From Liolophura sinensis (lineage: Eukaryota; Mollusca; Polyplacophora; Chitonida; Chitonidae), in the NCBI RefSeq assembly GCF_032854445.1, contig NC_088296.1, forward strand, positions 2,443,246-2,503,245: a DNA stretch of 60,000 nucleotides. Reading direction: 5' to 3'. Positions 1 to 11,129 of this stretch are shown one piece after another (position 1 is the first letter of the stretch; each line of letters starts with the position of its first letter). The notes below the pieces were generated by a model. The model made no database searches. It was not told the DNA's origin and saw only the letters and a list, made by a program, of their open reading frames with translations. Position numbers and translations under genes: made by a program.

Positions 1-186
1 ACACAAAATTTAAAACATTTTAAATTTAAAAAATTGAACAGATTTTCAATACTAATCGTGATTTTAATTTATCGAATGTTTGTGTTGTTTTTGTTTCAAT
101 ATTGAAATACGTTCAATATTTTTCCATCGAAAAGTGAAAAAAATGTGTTTAAAACTAGAGCACATATGCATGTTTAAAACAATATA
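1..186. other. AT-rich flank without visible gene
   Basis: Low-complexity AT-rich sequence. I see no splice signals, coding frame or repeat in it. Confidence 0.6.
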
Positions 187-386
187 CATACATACATACA
201 TGCACATACATACATACATACAAAAATACACACACACGCACGCACGCATGCACGCACACACGTACTCACGCACGCACGCAAACACGCACACACACACACA
301 CACAGACAGACAGACATACATACATACATACATACATACATACATACATACATACATACATACATACATACATACATACATACACA
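187..386. repeat. CATA/CA compound microsatellite
   Basis: CATA tetranucleotides, then CA and CGCA dinucleotide-like tracts, then about twenty further CATA units. The open frames on both strands here (His/Thr/Tyr or Met/Cys/Val runs) come from the simple repeat and are not genes. Confidence 0.95.
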
Positions 387-394
387 TGCGATAC

Positions 395-3055
395 TATCAA
401 CGTGTGGCAAGTGTGTGGAGCCCTGACCTGTGGCAAATGTGGAGATGCACTGACGTGTGGAAAAATTGTGGATAGATTAACGTACGGGAAAATTGTGAAA
501 ATGCTGACGTGTGGTATATATCTGGATGCCTTGATGTGTGGAAAATATGCGATGCTACTAGCGTACAGGAAAATTGTGGATGTTTTGACCAGTGACAAAT
601 GTGTGGATGTACTGAGGTGTGGCAAATATCTGGATGTGTGGATGTACTAACACCTTTGACAAATGTGTGGGTGTTTTAACGAGTGGCAAGTAGGTGATGC
701 TGCTAACGTGTGGGAAATTGTGGTTGTGATGACGTGTGGAAAGTGTGTGGATGTACTGACGTGTGGCAAATGTGTGGATGTACTGACTTGTGGCAAATCT
801 GTGAATGTCCTAAAGTGTGGCAAATACGTAATGCCACTACCACGGGGAAAGCTGAGAAAGTGTTTACATCTGATAAATGTATGCATGCTCCAGCGTGTGG
901 CAGATATGCAATGTCACTAACGTGTGGGAAATTGTGTGGATGTACTGACATGTGGCGAATATGCGATGTCACTAACGTGTGGGAAAGTGTGGATGTGCTA
1001 ACGTATCTCAAGAGTGTGGATGTACTGACATGTGGCAAATATGCGATGTCACTAACGTGTGGGAAAGTGTGGATGTGCTAACGTATCTCAAGTGTGTGGA
1101 TGTACTGACATGTGGCGAATATGCGATGTCACTAACGTGTGGGAAAGTGTGGATGTGCTAACGTATCTCAAGTGTGTGGATGTACTCACATGTGGCGAAT
1201 ATGCGATGTCACTAACGTGTGGGAAAGTGTGGATGTACTAACGTATGGCAAGTGTGTGAATGTATTGACATGTGGCGAATATGCGATGTCACTAACGTGT
1301 GGGAAAGTGTGGATGTGCTAACGTATCTCAAGTGTGTGGATGTACTGACATGTGGCGAATATGCGATGTCACTAACGTGTGGGAAAGTGTGGATGTACTA
1401 AGGTATGGCAAGTTTGCTGATGACCTGACATGTGGCAAATATGCAATGTCACTAACATGTGGGAAATTGTGGCTGTGCTAACGTATGGCAAGTGTGTGGA
1501 TGTACTGACGTGTGGCAAATATGCGATGCTACTAACGTGTGGGAAATTGTGGCTGTGCTAACGTATGGCGGGGCCTCCGTGGCTCAGTTGGTTAGCGGGC
1601 TAGCGCAGCGTAATGACCCAGGAGTCTCTCACCAATGCGGTCGCTGTGAGGTCAAGTCCAGCTCATGCTGGCTTCCTCTCCGGCCGTATGTGGGAAGGTC
1701 TGTCAGCAACCTGCGGATGGTCGTGGGTTTCCTCTAACTAACGTATGGCAAGTTTGCTGATGACCTGACATGTGGCAAATATGCAATGTCACTAACATGT
1801 GGGAAATTGTGGCTGTGCTAACGTATGGCAAGTGTGTGGATGTACTGACGTGTGGCAAATATGCGAAGCTACTAACGTGTGAGAAATTGTGGCTGTGCTA
1901 ACGTATGGCAAGTTTGTTGATGACCTGACATGGGGCAGATATGCGATGCTACTAACGTGTGGGAAATTGTGGCTGTGCTAACGTATGGCAAGTTTGTTGA
2001 TGACCTGACATGTGGCAAATATGCAATGTCACTAACATGTGGGAAATTGTGGCTGTGCTAACGTATGGCAAGTGTGTGGATGTACTGACGTGTGGCAAAT
2101 ATGCGAAGCTACTAACGTGTGAGAAATTGTGGCTGTGCTAACGTATGGCAAGTTTGTTGATGACCTGACATGGGGCAGATATGCGATGCTACTAACGTGT
2201 GGGAAATTGTGGCTGTGCTAACGTATGGCAAGTTTGTTGATGACCTGACATGGGGCAAATATGCGATGCTACTAACGTGTGGGAAATTGTGGCTGTGCTA
2301 ACGTATGGCAAGTTTGTTGATGACCTGACATGGGGCAGATATGGGATGCTAGTAACGTGTGGGAAATTGTGGCTGTGCTAACGTATGGCAAGTTTGTTGA
2401 TGACCTGACATGGGGCAGATATGCGATGCTACTAACGTGTGGGAAATTGTGGCTGTGCTAACGTATGGCAAGTTTGTTGATGACCTGACATGGAGCAGAT
2501 ATGCGATGCTACTAACGTGTGGGAAATTGTGGCTGTGCTAACGTATGGCAAGTTTGTTGATGACCTGACATGGGGCAGGTATGTGGATGTACAGGCGTGT
2601 GACGAATTTGTGCATGTTCTGACATCTGGTAAATGTGCAGATTTACGCACGTCTGAAAAATATGTGTGGATATCCTGAGGTGCGGCAAATGTTTGGATAT
2701 CCTGACATGCGGCAAACGTGTGGATGTGCGAACGTGCCACCAATGTGTGGATGTCCTGGGGTGTGCGGAATGTGTGGATGTTCTGACGTGTAGCAAATGT
2801 TTGGATTTCCAGGCGTGTGGCAAATATGCGGATGTTCTGACGAACTCACAGATGAATTGATGTACTGACATGCGGCAAATGTGTGGATGTGCGAACGTGC
2901 CACCAATGTGTGAATGTCCTGACGTGTACGGAATGTGGGGATGTCCTGACGTGTGGCAAATGTTTGGATTTCCAGGCGTGTGGGAAATGTGTGGATGTTT
3001 TGATGTGTGCGGAATGTGTGGATGTTCTGACGTGTAGCAAATGTGTACATACACA
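395..3055. repeat. 27-bp minisatellite with 80-bp trimeric core
   Basis: The basic unit is about 27 bp (GTGTGGATGTACTGAC followed by GTGTGGCAAAT, with variants). From about 900 to 2580 it is arranged as strict 80-bp trimers, and some trimer types recur every 240 bp (1741 and 1981; 1861 and 2101). The flanks at 395-900 and 2590-3055 are diverged single monomers. Because 27 is a multiple of three, long frames such as a His/Thr-rich minus-strand one at 2512-3078 stay open by chance. A SINE interrupts the array at 1570-1737. Confidence 0.93.
1570..1737 (+). mobile_element. tRNA-derived SINE (family A), 3'-truncated
   Basis: It begins GGGCCTCCGTGGCTCAGTTG (Pol III A box) and carries the B-box-like GTCAAGTCC. 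It stops abruptly after GTGGGTTTCCTCTAA, so the downstream core and AATAAATAA tail of other copies are missing. The 12-bp CTAACGTATGGC flanks it at 1558-1569 and 1738-1749 and reads as a target-site duplication. Confidence 0.85.
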
Positions 3056-3393
3056 TGCACAAACCATGGTATTCGCATGATTTGTTCCCGCTGTCGCTTT
3101 TGCTAAGGGCCTTGTCGACAAAGCTGTCACACATAGCGTTTGCGAATTTTTTGCAGCACGTTGAAGTCGAGTTGTCACTATGGTCTGCAGGTATGAACGT
3201 CACACGTGAGAAAGTTTGTCAGTAACTTGTCAGTAAAGGCTGCTACTTTTCCACCATCACCCAGGTATCCTCCATCCCTGACACTGGCCGCCATTGTGTA
3301 GGTGAAATGTTCCTCTGTAGGGCCCTTAACAAGTAAATAATCAAACAATCAATCATTTATAGGCCTATATGTTCCGCTTTCTTGTGTTTCTAG
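3056..3393. other. Spacer with diverged SINE 3' end
   Basis: Unique-looking sequence after the minisatellite. A decayed family A core and tail (CACTGGCCGCCATTG, then GTAAATAATCAAACAATCAATC in pieces) lies at about 3240-3350. The final 20 bases form the pyrimidine tract and AG of the next exon. Confidence 0.5.
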
Positions 3394-4050
3394 GCGGACA
3401 CATTTCTTGAGCTCGCCCCCTCGAAGATTCGCTACACACATGACTCAATTTTAAGTACATTCTATAACCCCAACTCATTCCCAATGGGGCTGGACGACAA
3501 TAACACACGCTCAATTAGAATGACGCTCCAAGATCTTATTTACGGCAAAATTGGGGTAGACGACATTGAACCTATGACTGTGTTTAGGTCTAACGGATAT
3601 TACTGGAGCGTGAATAATCGTCGTCTGTGGGTGTTTAGGCATTTCGAGCGTCTCGGGGGATGTGCCAAGGTACGCGTTCGACTGATCAGGCGATATAACG
3701 GGAAGGTAACAACAAGGACTGGTGGGAAAGAGATCGAGGTGAGGGATGGAGGCGTGAGCGGATTTCCAGTTGATCTGCCAGACAACATTCTACAGTTTGA
3801 CTCGACGGATGGCTCTGTAACAGACCCTGTCACTCCATTGGAGGCGACATCTGACGGCCGTTCGCGCAGGAAATTGACAGAGAATCAAATAGCATTGCTT
3901 AACCAACATTTTCAGTCGAGCAACGAAAAGGCAATGTCACGAATATTTCAGAATATGAAAACAAAGGACAAAAAGAATGAAAGAAAACGTTTTACCGGAA
4001 GTGAAGGAAATCATGCTGCTCAAGGGAGTAACCAGAAGATAAATAGGTAA
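3394..4050 (+). CDS. ParB/sulfiredoxin-like protein, copy 1 (terminal exon)
   Basis: I take the exon from the AG at 3392-3393, after TTTCTTGTGTTTCT, not from the in-frame ATG at 3484. The 30 codons before that ATG read LAPSKIRYTHDSI, which aligns with the N-termini of the copies at 25.0 and 34.4 kb. A stop lies in frame just before the AG, so the start codon must be in an unseen upstream exon. The exon encodes about 218 residues. The core WSVNNRRLWVF, preceded by a V-F-R-S-N-G-Y-Y strand, resembles the G-x-R-R loop of ParB/Srx-fold domains; this is by-eye homology and the function is unknown. The tail is Lys/Arg-rich and ends N-Q-K-I-N-R with no membrane segment, unlike the two longer paralogues. 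Related tail exons follow at 7.6, 9.7 and 11.6 kb. Confidence 0.7.
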   Translation, partial: ADTFLELAPSKIRYTHDSILSTFYNPNSFPMGLDDNNTRSIRMTLQDLIYGKIGVDDIEPMTVFRSNGYYWSVNNRRLWVFRHFERLGGCAKVRVRLIRRYNGKVTTRTGGKEIEVRDGGVSGFPVDLPDNILQFDSTDGSVTDPVTPLEATSDGRSRRKLTENQIALLNQHFQSSNEKAMSRIFQNMKTKDKKNERKRFTGSEGNHAAQGSNQKINR

Positions 4051-4364
4051 TTTGATGATAAAACGGAATCCTTAGGTTTCTAATACAATAATGTACTGCA
4101 TATGTTCTCTGTCATTTGTGCAGGCACTTTACACGTATTCGTATAAAATCAACAGTACCTCTCGTGTGTGCCGTTAAGTAAATAAACATACTGATAAATA
4201 GATAGATAGGCCTTTATAAATAAATAAGTAAAGAGATAGATTGATTTGACAGTGGTTTAATGAGTAAAGTATTGATAATATCAGGTTGACAACTTCAAAA
4301 CTGTTAGAAATTTAACACTTTACAAAATGTTTTAAAAAACTGCTGTGTAACTTTATGTAAAATT
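4051..4364. other. 3' flank of copy 1
   Basis: AT-rich, with several AATAAA/AAATAAATAAG stretches at about 4178-4230 that could serve as polyadenylation signals. The sequence just after the stop is similar to that after the duplicated tail exons. No other feature seen. Confidence 0.5.
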
Positions 4365-4810
4365 AAAAGAAAGCTAAAATATGAAGTAAGGTTCATCATA
4401 AAGAAAACCGAAAGCTATACGTAAAAATACTTTCATTTAATTTGTTCAGTTCCTTTTAAGAGTGTTGAAAGGCATTCAAATATGTGAATACTATGGTGGG
4501 CTTTATGAGCTATACTGAAGGTACATATTTAGGAACTCTGACGTCGCATCACCTTTAATTCATGAAGTTCACCAGGGCCCTGTTGTACGAAGCGTCCTAC
4601 GACATTTTTATCGTACATTTGTCGTACGATATTTGTATCGTACCATTGCCCTGTATACGCAATTATCGTACATGTACGACATCTTTGTAAAACTGGGCGA
4701 AGAAGGAAGAAATTTTGAGGAACATTATTTCAGTAATCTTTTACTCGTGGGTAAAAAGAGCTATTCCAACATTCAGTGTCGTGAACACAACCTAAGCACT
4801 GATAGTATTC
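4365..4810 (+). repeat. Dispersed repeat related to 49.5-50.15 kb
   Basis: It shares long collinear matches with the later locus: GAGTGTTGAAAGGCAT, ACTATGGTGGGCTTT, a GTTCACCAG/AAGGAAG junction and CCAACATTCAGTGTCGT. Here it occurs once and is interrupted at 4576 by an inserted element. Origin unknown; there is no coding capacity. Confidence 0.75.
4576..4698. mobile_element. Short inverted-repeat element (MITE) insertion
   Basis: The ends GGCCCTGTTGTACGAAG and CTTTGTAAAACTGGGC are imperfect inverted repeats. The inside is rich in CGTAC palindromes (TCGTACGA, GTACATGTAC). The three uninterrupted copies of the host repeat at 49.6-50.1 kb read straight across this point, so the insertion is inferred from an empty site. 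Similar single ends occur at about 41728 and 44593. Confidence 0.75.
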
Positions 4811-4954
4811 AAAAGTCTGAGAGCCTTTTACAAAAATCTAAAAAGGTAAATGAAAGTTTACTTATGCAAAGTTTTAAGTTGTCTATTTAGTGATACCTAC
4901 TTTGATTTTTAGAGGTCTTTCCCTTTAATGTCGTTAGATGGCATACAATTTTTA
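4811..4954. other. Spacer
   Basis: AT-rich spacer with nothing recognisable. Confidence 0.4.
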
Positions 4955-5570
4955 TATTATATTCAACACCAAGAACTCATTATCTCGAGTGACGTCCTGA
5001 TTATTCAAAAGTTGCATGCTTGGCAATGAGAGTGGAGAGTAATTTGTTTTACAATGGCTGCACCAACGAATCGTTAAAACAAACTCCACGCAGCAGAGTA
5101 GCCTACACTACTGTCTCTGTGAATACATTACATCACTTTAATTTCCTTACATCCATCTCCAAGTTCATTCTTCCGTGAAATCATATACTACAAGAGAAAA
5201 AAGATAATTCATTTATTAAGGTCAGTGTCAGTAACTGGGTTACCAGTTAAGTCGATAGAAGTTTATGGAACTGGTGTCGGCCTCTGTCAGAACAAAATCC
5301 AGCATGCCGTTTTAAATAAGTTTGACACCACCCAAGGCAGTGGGTTCTTGCCGTTTAAATCGCGCTTATGGAGTTTAACATTCTGAATTAGTGTTCTAAC
5401 TTCATTTTCTTTGCAAAGATATGAGCTTCCAACAGATCCACGTGTGGCGCTTCTGTTGTTACGTGTACCTGACTTAAGGCAATATTGATAGCGAGTATGA
5501 CTGATTTTACAGACAGCTGAATATAGTTGACTCGCTAAAACAAATAGACTATAGTGAATATTTTTTTGAT
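4955..5570. mobile_element. Inverted-repeat (foldback-like) element, copy A
   Basis: The inner left arm (CCAAGAACTCATTATCTCGAG) is followed by its approximate inverse near 5320-5360 (GGCAGTGGGTTCTTGCCG). The right outer arm AGCGAGTATGACTGATTTTA lies at about 5495. The left outer arm seen in copies B-D is not recognisable here. Confidence 0.65.
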
Positions 5571-5589
5571 AAATCAAAACCAACGTTAA

Positions 5590-5870
5590 GAATGCTTGTT
5601 TATCTGACAAAGTTTCCAGTTGAATAGGTTTGCTTTTGGAGCTGTTTTGGATTCGCCTAGAACATTTCTTTCGCCTTCTCTGTTTTTTTTTTGCTTTGTT
5701 TTTTTTTTAACTGAACACTCTTGTGTAAATCAAAATCAGTTTTGATGATGCGTGTTTATTTATTCTGACAAGTCTTCCTGTTGGATAGGATTGCTTTTGG
5801 GGCTGATGGGGATTCCCCGAGAATATTCTCTGCATCTCTGCGTCTTGACTAAAAACCGTTAACTGCTCCT
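5590..5870. repeat. Repeat of about 140 bp, two copies
   Basis: Two copies of a segment marked by TGTTTATYTRTCTGACAA, GGATAGGTTTGCTTTTG and TGAACACTCTTGT. The same segment occurs in two to three copies at 8430-8860 and 10655-11075. Confidence 0.7.
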
Positions 5871-5894
5871 AACTTCCAGTTCTTCTGGGTCGAG

Positions 5895-6155
5895 TCACAC
5901 CAAAGACCTTAAAAGAGGAAATTTTAGCTTCCTCCCTTGGCGTTTAGCGTTAAGGGGATAGTGCAACGACTGGTTGATCCGTGTCACCATAATGGTTCTG
6001 GCGGCGCGGCTTACTTGCCTTCGGTAAGGTGTCTCATTGAAGCAGCACCAGATGCAAGAGCGGTGGAAAAACTCTACATGCACTAAAAAGATTCCTTCGT
6101 TGTCATATGACAGAAAAATTGTCAAGTACGACGTTAAACCCCCAACCACTCACAT
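5895..6155 (+). mobile_element. SINE family B, body without tRNA head
   Basis: It matches the copy at 45655-45945 through TTAAAAGAGG, GTGCAACGACTGGTTGA, ACTTGCC and AGAGCGGTGG, ending near GTACGACGTTAAACCCCCAA. The tRNA-like head present in the later copy is missing. Confidence 0.7.
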
Positions 6156-6332
6156 TTCTTATTTTCCATAGGCTATTCGTTCTTTTGTGCTTTGTGTTAA
6201 ACATTTTGAAAATTTAGGTTTTGATTATTCATTCGGAACGTCCATGTTTGGTTTACGATTTGTATGGGAGGAAAATGCACGACTGTAAGCTCAAGAATAC
6301 ATTTGTTGATTTAAGGAGTTACGTTATGGTCT
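6156..6332. other. Spacer
   Basis: AT-rich spacer whose latter part (TACGTTATGGTCTAA) recurs before the other 50-bp arrays. Confidence 0.5.
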
Positions 6333-7345
6333 AACAAACTATCATGTTGCAGTAAAAGGACATGTTCTGTTATCACTACAGAAGATAAAATATCATGTTG
6401 TAGTAACAGAACCTATTCTGTTATCTCACAGAAAATAAAAACCAATTCTGTTATGGCCCACGAAACACAATATCATGTTGCAGTAACAGAAGCTACTCTG
6501 TTATCACTCAGAAAACATAATAACATGTTGTAGTGAAAGACCGTATTCTGTTATCACTCAGAAAACATAATAACATGTTGTAGTGAAAGACCGTATTCTG
6601 TTATCACTCAGAAAACATAATAACATGTTGTAGTGAAAGACCGTATTCTGTTATCACTCAGAAAACATAATAACATGTTGTAGTGAAAGACCGTATTCTG
6701 TTATCACTCAGAAAACATAATAACATGTTGAAGTGAAAGACCGTATTCTGTTTTCACTCAGAAAACATAATAACATGTTGTAGTGAAAGACCGTATTCTG
6801 TTATCACTCAGAAAACATAATAACATGTTGTAGTGAAAGACCGTATTCTGTTACCACTCAGAAAACATAATAACATGTTGTAGTGAAAGACCGTATTCTG
6901 TTACCACTCCGAAAACATAATAACATGTTGTAGTGAAAGACCGTATTCTGTTATCACTCAGAAAACATAATAACATGTTGTAGTGAAAGACCGTATTCTG
7001 TTATCACTCAGAAAACATAATAACATGTTGTAGTGAAAGACCGTATTCTGTTATCACTCAGAAAACATAACATGTTGTAGTGAAAGACCGTATTCTGTTA
7101 TCACTCAGAAAACATAATAACATGTTGTAGTGAAATAACTTCTTCTGACATTACTGAGAAAACGTAATACCGTGTTACAGTAACAGAAGCAATTCTCTTA
7201 CAACTCAGGAAACATAATATCATGTTGCAGTGGAGGAACCTATTCTGTTATCACTCAGAAGGTATAGTATTATGTCACAGTGAAAGAACCTCTTCCCTCA
7301 TCACTCAAAAAACATAAAAATTTCCAGTGTAAGAACCTAGTCTAT
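6333..7345. repeat. 50-bp minisatellite, array 1
   Basis: Unit of 50 bp containing TAACATGTTGTAGTGAAAGA and CCGTATTCTGTTATCACTCA. About a dozen central copies are nearly identical; those at both ends are diverged. One unit near 7065 lacks three bases. Confidence 0.95.
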
Positions 7346-7559
7346 CATCACTCATTACAAATTCTGATATATCGCGGTTATAGTTTCATTGATTATTGCC
7401 TATACGGTGCATTGGTAAAACTGCTCATATACATTCTCAGTAGAGTCTTACTTACAGACAATTATCTTATTTGAGGTCTATGCCACTCTCCCAAATAGTA
7501 CTATGGAGAAAACTATGAACAGTCTGAATGATAAGAGTATTTTGTTTTTTTCTTTTAAG
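7346..7559. other. Conserved intron end before tail exon
   Basis: Segment of about 200 bp repeated at 9525-9734 and 11446-11630. It ends in TTTGTTTTTTTCTTTTAAG, a good pyrimidine tract and splice acceptor. Confidence 0.6.
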
Positions 7560-7689
7560 GACGCTCTCACAGGATAAGAAAAAGAAGGCCGAGAAGGATG
7601 GAAGAAAACATCCTACCGGAAGTGAAGAAAATCATACTGATCAGGACAGCAGCCAGACTAAGTATTTTGACAATAAAGTAGGGGCCTAG
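7560..7689 (+). CDS. Duplicated Lys-rich tail exon 1
   Basis: After the acceptor AG (7558-7559), and a first base completing a split codon, the frame reads TLSQDKKKKAEKDGRK, then HPTGSEENHTDQDSS, and stops at TAG 7687-7689, 42 codons in all. It aligns with the end of the 3394-4050 exon (DKKNERKRFTGSEGNH), including sequence after the stop, so it is a copy of that gene's last exon. The frame and acceptor are intact, which suits use as an alternative terminal exon. I cannot identify the donor that would feed it, and a non-functional duplicate remains possible. Confidence 0.5.
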
Positions 7690-7714
7690 ATGTTTAATAT
7701 AATTTGTATAGTCC

Positions 7715-8425
7715 ACTTCAGTCTGTAAAATCTGTCATACTCGCTACCAAGATTGCTTTTAGTCAGGGACAAGCTGTACACAATTATACCTGGAATGTCA
7801 GTATTATAACAAAGAAAATGCGGTTACAATACGTTTTCTAATTCATAATGATAAACTCCTTCAGCTCAAATTTGACACCAAGAACTCAATGCCTCGAGTG
7901 ACGTCATATTTAAGCAAGTTGCATGCTTGGCAATTGGCGTGGAGAGTAATTTGTTTTACAATGGCTGCACAAAGGAGAAGTTGCAACAACATACACTCAG
8001 TCATAAAGTCTACACCACTGTCACTTCGAATACTTTACATCACTTTACTTTCCTTACATCTCAAATATGACAGTCAGTAACGGGGTTTACGGTAAAATCG
8101 ATGGCAGTTCAGGGAACTGGTGTCGCCCTTCGTCAAAACATCTTCTACTCCGCCCAAAACCCAGCATGCATTAAATAATTATGACATCACCCAAGGCAGT
8201 GGGTTCTTGACGTTTAGACCGCGCTTATGGACTTCAACATTATGAATTACAAAAAGTGTTCTAACTTCATTTTCCTTGTAAGAATATGAACTTCCAACAT
8301 ATCTATATGAAGATTTTGTGTTGTTACGTGTCACTGACTACAGGCAATATTGATAGCGAGCATGACTGATTTTACAGACAACCCAATACAGTTGACTCGC
8401 TAAAAGAAGTAGACTATAGTGAATA
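7715..8425. mobile_element. Inverted-repeat element, copy B (most complete)
   Basis: The left arm CAGTCTGTAAAATCTGTCAT-ACTCGCTACC is mirrored at 8345-8385 by GATAGCGAGCATGACTGATT-TTACAGAC. Inner arms are also inverted (AAGAACTCAATGCC against GGCAGTGGGTTCTTGACG). It has no coding capacity and behaves like a MITE or foldback element. The left arm contains a perfect TGACGTCA at 7899-7906. Confidence 0.8.
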
Positions 8426-8429
8426 TATT

Positions 8430-8860
8430 TGATAAAACAAAACCAACGTTCATAATGCTTGTTTATCTGACAAAGCTTCCTGTTGGATAGGTTTGAATTT
8501 GGGGCTGTTATGTATTCGCCTAGGACATTTCTTGCGCGTTCTCTTTTTTACTGAACACTCTTGTCTAAAACAAATCAGCTTTGATGATGCGTGTTTATTT
8601 CCTCTGACAAAGCTTTGTGTTGGATAGGTTTGTTTTCGGGGCTGTCATGGATTCGCCTAGAACATTTCTTGCTCGTTCTCTTTTTTTCTCTTTTTTCTGA
8701 ACACTCTTGTCTAAAACAAACCAGCTTTGATGATACGTGTTTATTTCTTCTGACACAGTTTCCTATTGGATAGGTTTGCCCTTTGAGCTGTTGGGGATTC
8801 GCCGAGATAAATTCTCTGCATCTTCCCGTTTTCACCGAAAATCTCTGACTGCTCCTAACT
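8430..8860. repeat. Repeat of about 146 bp, three copies
   Basis: TGAACACTCTTGTCTAAAAC recurs at about 8552 and 8697, each followed by AGCTTTGATGATRCGTGTTT. It matches 5590-5870 and 10655-11075. Confidence 0.75.
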
Positions 8861-9104
8861 TCTAATTTCTTATTTTATATAACTTCTTCGTTCTGTGTTG
8901 CTTTGTGTTAAACATTTTGAAAATTTGTCTTTGGAATATTGACTCGGAACATCCTTTTTAGGTTTACGGTTTGTATGGAAGGATTCTGTGTGGAATGCCG
9001 AATGTGGTAATATTATTGTGGGTGGAAGAATCGGGGAAAATGTGCGACTGTAAGCACAGGAATACATTTGTTGATTCGAAGAGTTACGTTACGGTCTAAA
9101 ACGT

Positions 9105-9525
9105 GATCAGGTAGCGGTAAAGTCATTACTCAGAGAACATAATGCCATGTTCCATTCAGAGAAGCTATTCTGTTATCACGCAGAAAACATAATATCATGC
9201 TGCAGTAACAGAACCAATTCTGTTATCACCCACGAAACACAATATCCTGTTGCAGTAGCAAAACCTGTTCTGTTATCATACAGAAAACATGATATCATGT
9301 TGTACTGAAATAACCTATTCAGCGATTACACAGAAAACGTAATATGTTGTAGTAAAAGTACCTATTCTGTTATCACTCTGAAAACATAATATCATGTTGT
9401 AGTAAGGGTAGTTTTTCTGTTATCGCGCAGAAAACATGATATCACGTTACAGTGAAAGAACCTATTCCCTCATCACTCAGAAAACAAAACATCATTTTCC
9501 AGTGTAAAAACCTAGTCTATCATCA
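9105..9525. repeat. 50-bp minisatellite, array 2 (diverged)
   Basis: About eight diverged copies of the 50-bp unit (CAGAAAACATAATATCATGT, TATTCTGTTATCAC). It is not homogenised, unlike array 1. Confidence 0.85.
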
Positions 9526-9734
9526 CTCATTACAAATTCTGATATATGGCGGCTATAGCTTTATTGATTATTGCCCATACGGTGCTTTGGTAAAACTGCT
9601 CATATACATTCTCAGTAGAGTCTTACTTACAGACAGTTATCTTATTTGAGGTCTATGCCACTCTCCGGAATGGTACTATGGAGAAAACTATGAACAGTCT
9701 GAATGATAAGAGTATTTTGTTTTTTTCTTTTAAG

Positions 9735-9861
9735 GACGCTCTCACAGAGAGAGAAAAGGAAGGCCAAAAAGAATAAAAGACATCCGACCGGAAGTGAAGG
9801 AATTCATACTGATCAGGACAGCAGCCAGACTAAGTATTTTGACGATAAAATGGGGACCTAG
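9735..9861 (+). CDS. Duplicated Lys-rich tail exon 2
   Basis: Acceptor TTTTTTCTTTTAAG ends at 9734. The frame reads TLSQREKRKAKKNKR, then HPTGSEGIHTDQDSS, and stops at TAG 9859-9861. Compared with tail exon 1, most changes replace Lys/Arg by Lys/Arg or are silent, and no stop or frameshift has appeared. It carries the same H-P-T-G-S-E motif as the other tails. Terminal-exon duplicate of the copy 1 gene; alternative use is inferred, not shown. Confidence 0.5.
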
Positions 9862-9879
9862 ATGTTTAATAAAATTTGT

Positions 9880-10650
9880 ATAGTCTTCTTCAGTCGGTCA
9901 AACTAGTCATACTCGCTACCAAAATTGCCTTTAGCCAGGGACACGTAAACAAGAGAAGCTGTACACATTTATAAGTTGAACGTCCATATTATATTGATAA
10001 AAATACAGTTACAATACGTTTTCTAATTCATAATGTTAAACTCCATTAACTCAGATTCGACACCAAGAACTCAATGCCTCGACATCATATTTATTCAAAA
10101 GCAAGTTGTATTCTGGGCTACAGGAGTGGAGAGTAATTTGTTTTAAAATGGCTGCACCAATGAGTGGCTGGAACAAAATACAAGCAGTGACGTAGCCTAC
10201 AATACTGTCTGTGCCAATACATAGCATCACTTAATTTCCTTACATCCATCTCTAAATCTATTCTTCCGTGAAATCATATATTACAAGAGATAAAATAAAA
10301 TCATTTACTAAGATTATATTCTACTAAAACGTATAAACAATATCAAATATGACAGTGTTAGTAACGGGGTTTACAGTTAAGTCGATAGCAGTTCAGAGCA
10401 ACATAATGAACTCGGCCCAAAATTCAGCATGCCGCTTTTAAATAAGTTTGACATCACTCAAGGCAGTGGGTTCTTGCCATTTAGATCGTGCTGATGGACT
10501 TTAGCATTATGAATTAGGAAAAGTGTTCCAAGAGTTTGTGTTGTTACGTGTAAATGACTAAAAGCAATGTTGGTTGCGAACAAGAGGGATTTTACAGAGA
10601 GCTGAATAGAGTCGACTCGCTAATAAAAGTGAATAATTTTAATCAAACAA
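9880..10650. mobile_element. Inverted-repeat element, copy C
   Basis: Left arm CTAGTCATACTCGCTACC near 9903; degraded right arm GCGAACAAGAGGGATTTTAC near 10578. The inner CRE-like site has decayed (CTCGACATCATA). Confidence 0.7.
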
Positions 10651-10654
10651 AGGC

Positions 10655-11075
10655 AACATTCAGGATGGTTGTTTATCTGACAAAGCTTCCTGATGGACAG
10701 GTTTGCTTTCGGGGCTGTTATGGATTTGGCTAAAACATTTCTTGCGTGTTCTCTTTTTTTTTTTTTTACTGAACAATCTTGTCTAAAACAAAATCAGCTT
10801 TGATGACGCGTGTTTATTTCCTCTGACAAAGCTTTGTGTTGGATAGGTTTGCTTTTGGGGCTGTTATGGATCCACCTATAACATTTCTTGCGCGTGCTCT
10901 ATTTTAGTGAACACTATTGTCTAAAACAAATCAAGCTTTGATGATGCGTGTTTATTTCTTCTGCCATAGTTTTTTCCTGGATAGGTTTCCCTTTGGGTTG
11001 TTGGGGTTTCGCCGAGAATTATTCTCTGCTTTATTATAAACCGCTGACTGCTCCTATCTTGTAATTGCTAAATGT
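10655..11075. repeat. Repeat of about 140 bp, three copies
   Basis: Third occurrence of the TGTTTATTTCCTCTGACAAA/GGATAGGTTTGCTTTTG segment within the tandem units. Confidence 0.7.
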
Positions 11076-11129
11076 GGTAATATTATTGTAAGCACAGGGA
11101 TATATTTGTTGATTTGAAGAGTAAAGTTA

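Noticed and set aside
2512-3203. Minus-strand open frames of about 190 codons, His/Thr/Cys-rich
   Set aside because: They arise from the 27-bp period (nine codons) of the minisatellite; other frames are equally open and there is no start or splice context.
6333-7345. CRISPR-like regular repeats
   Set aside because: Direct head-to-tail repeats without unique spacers in an animal genome; a minisatellite.
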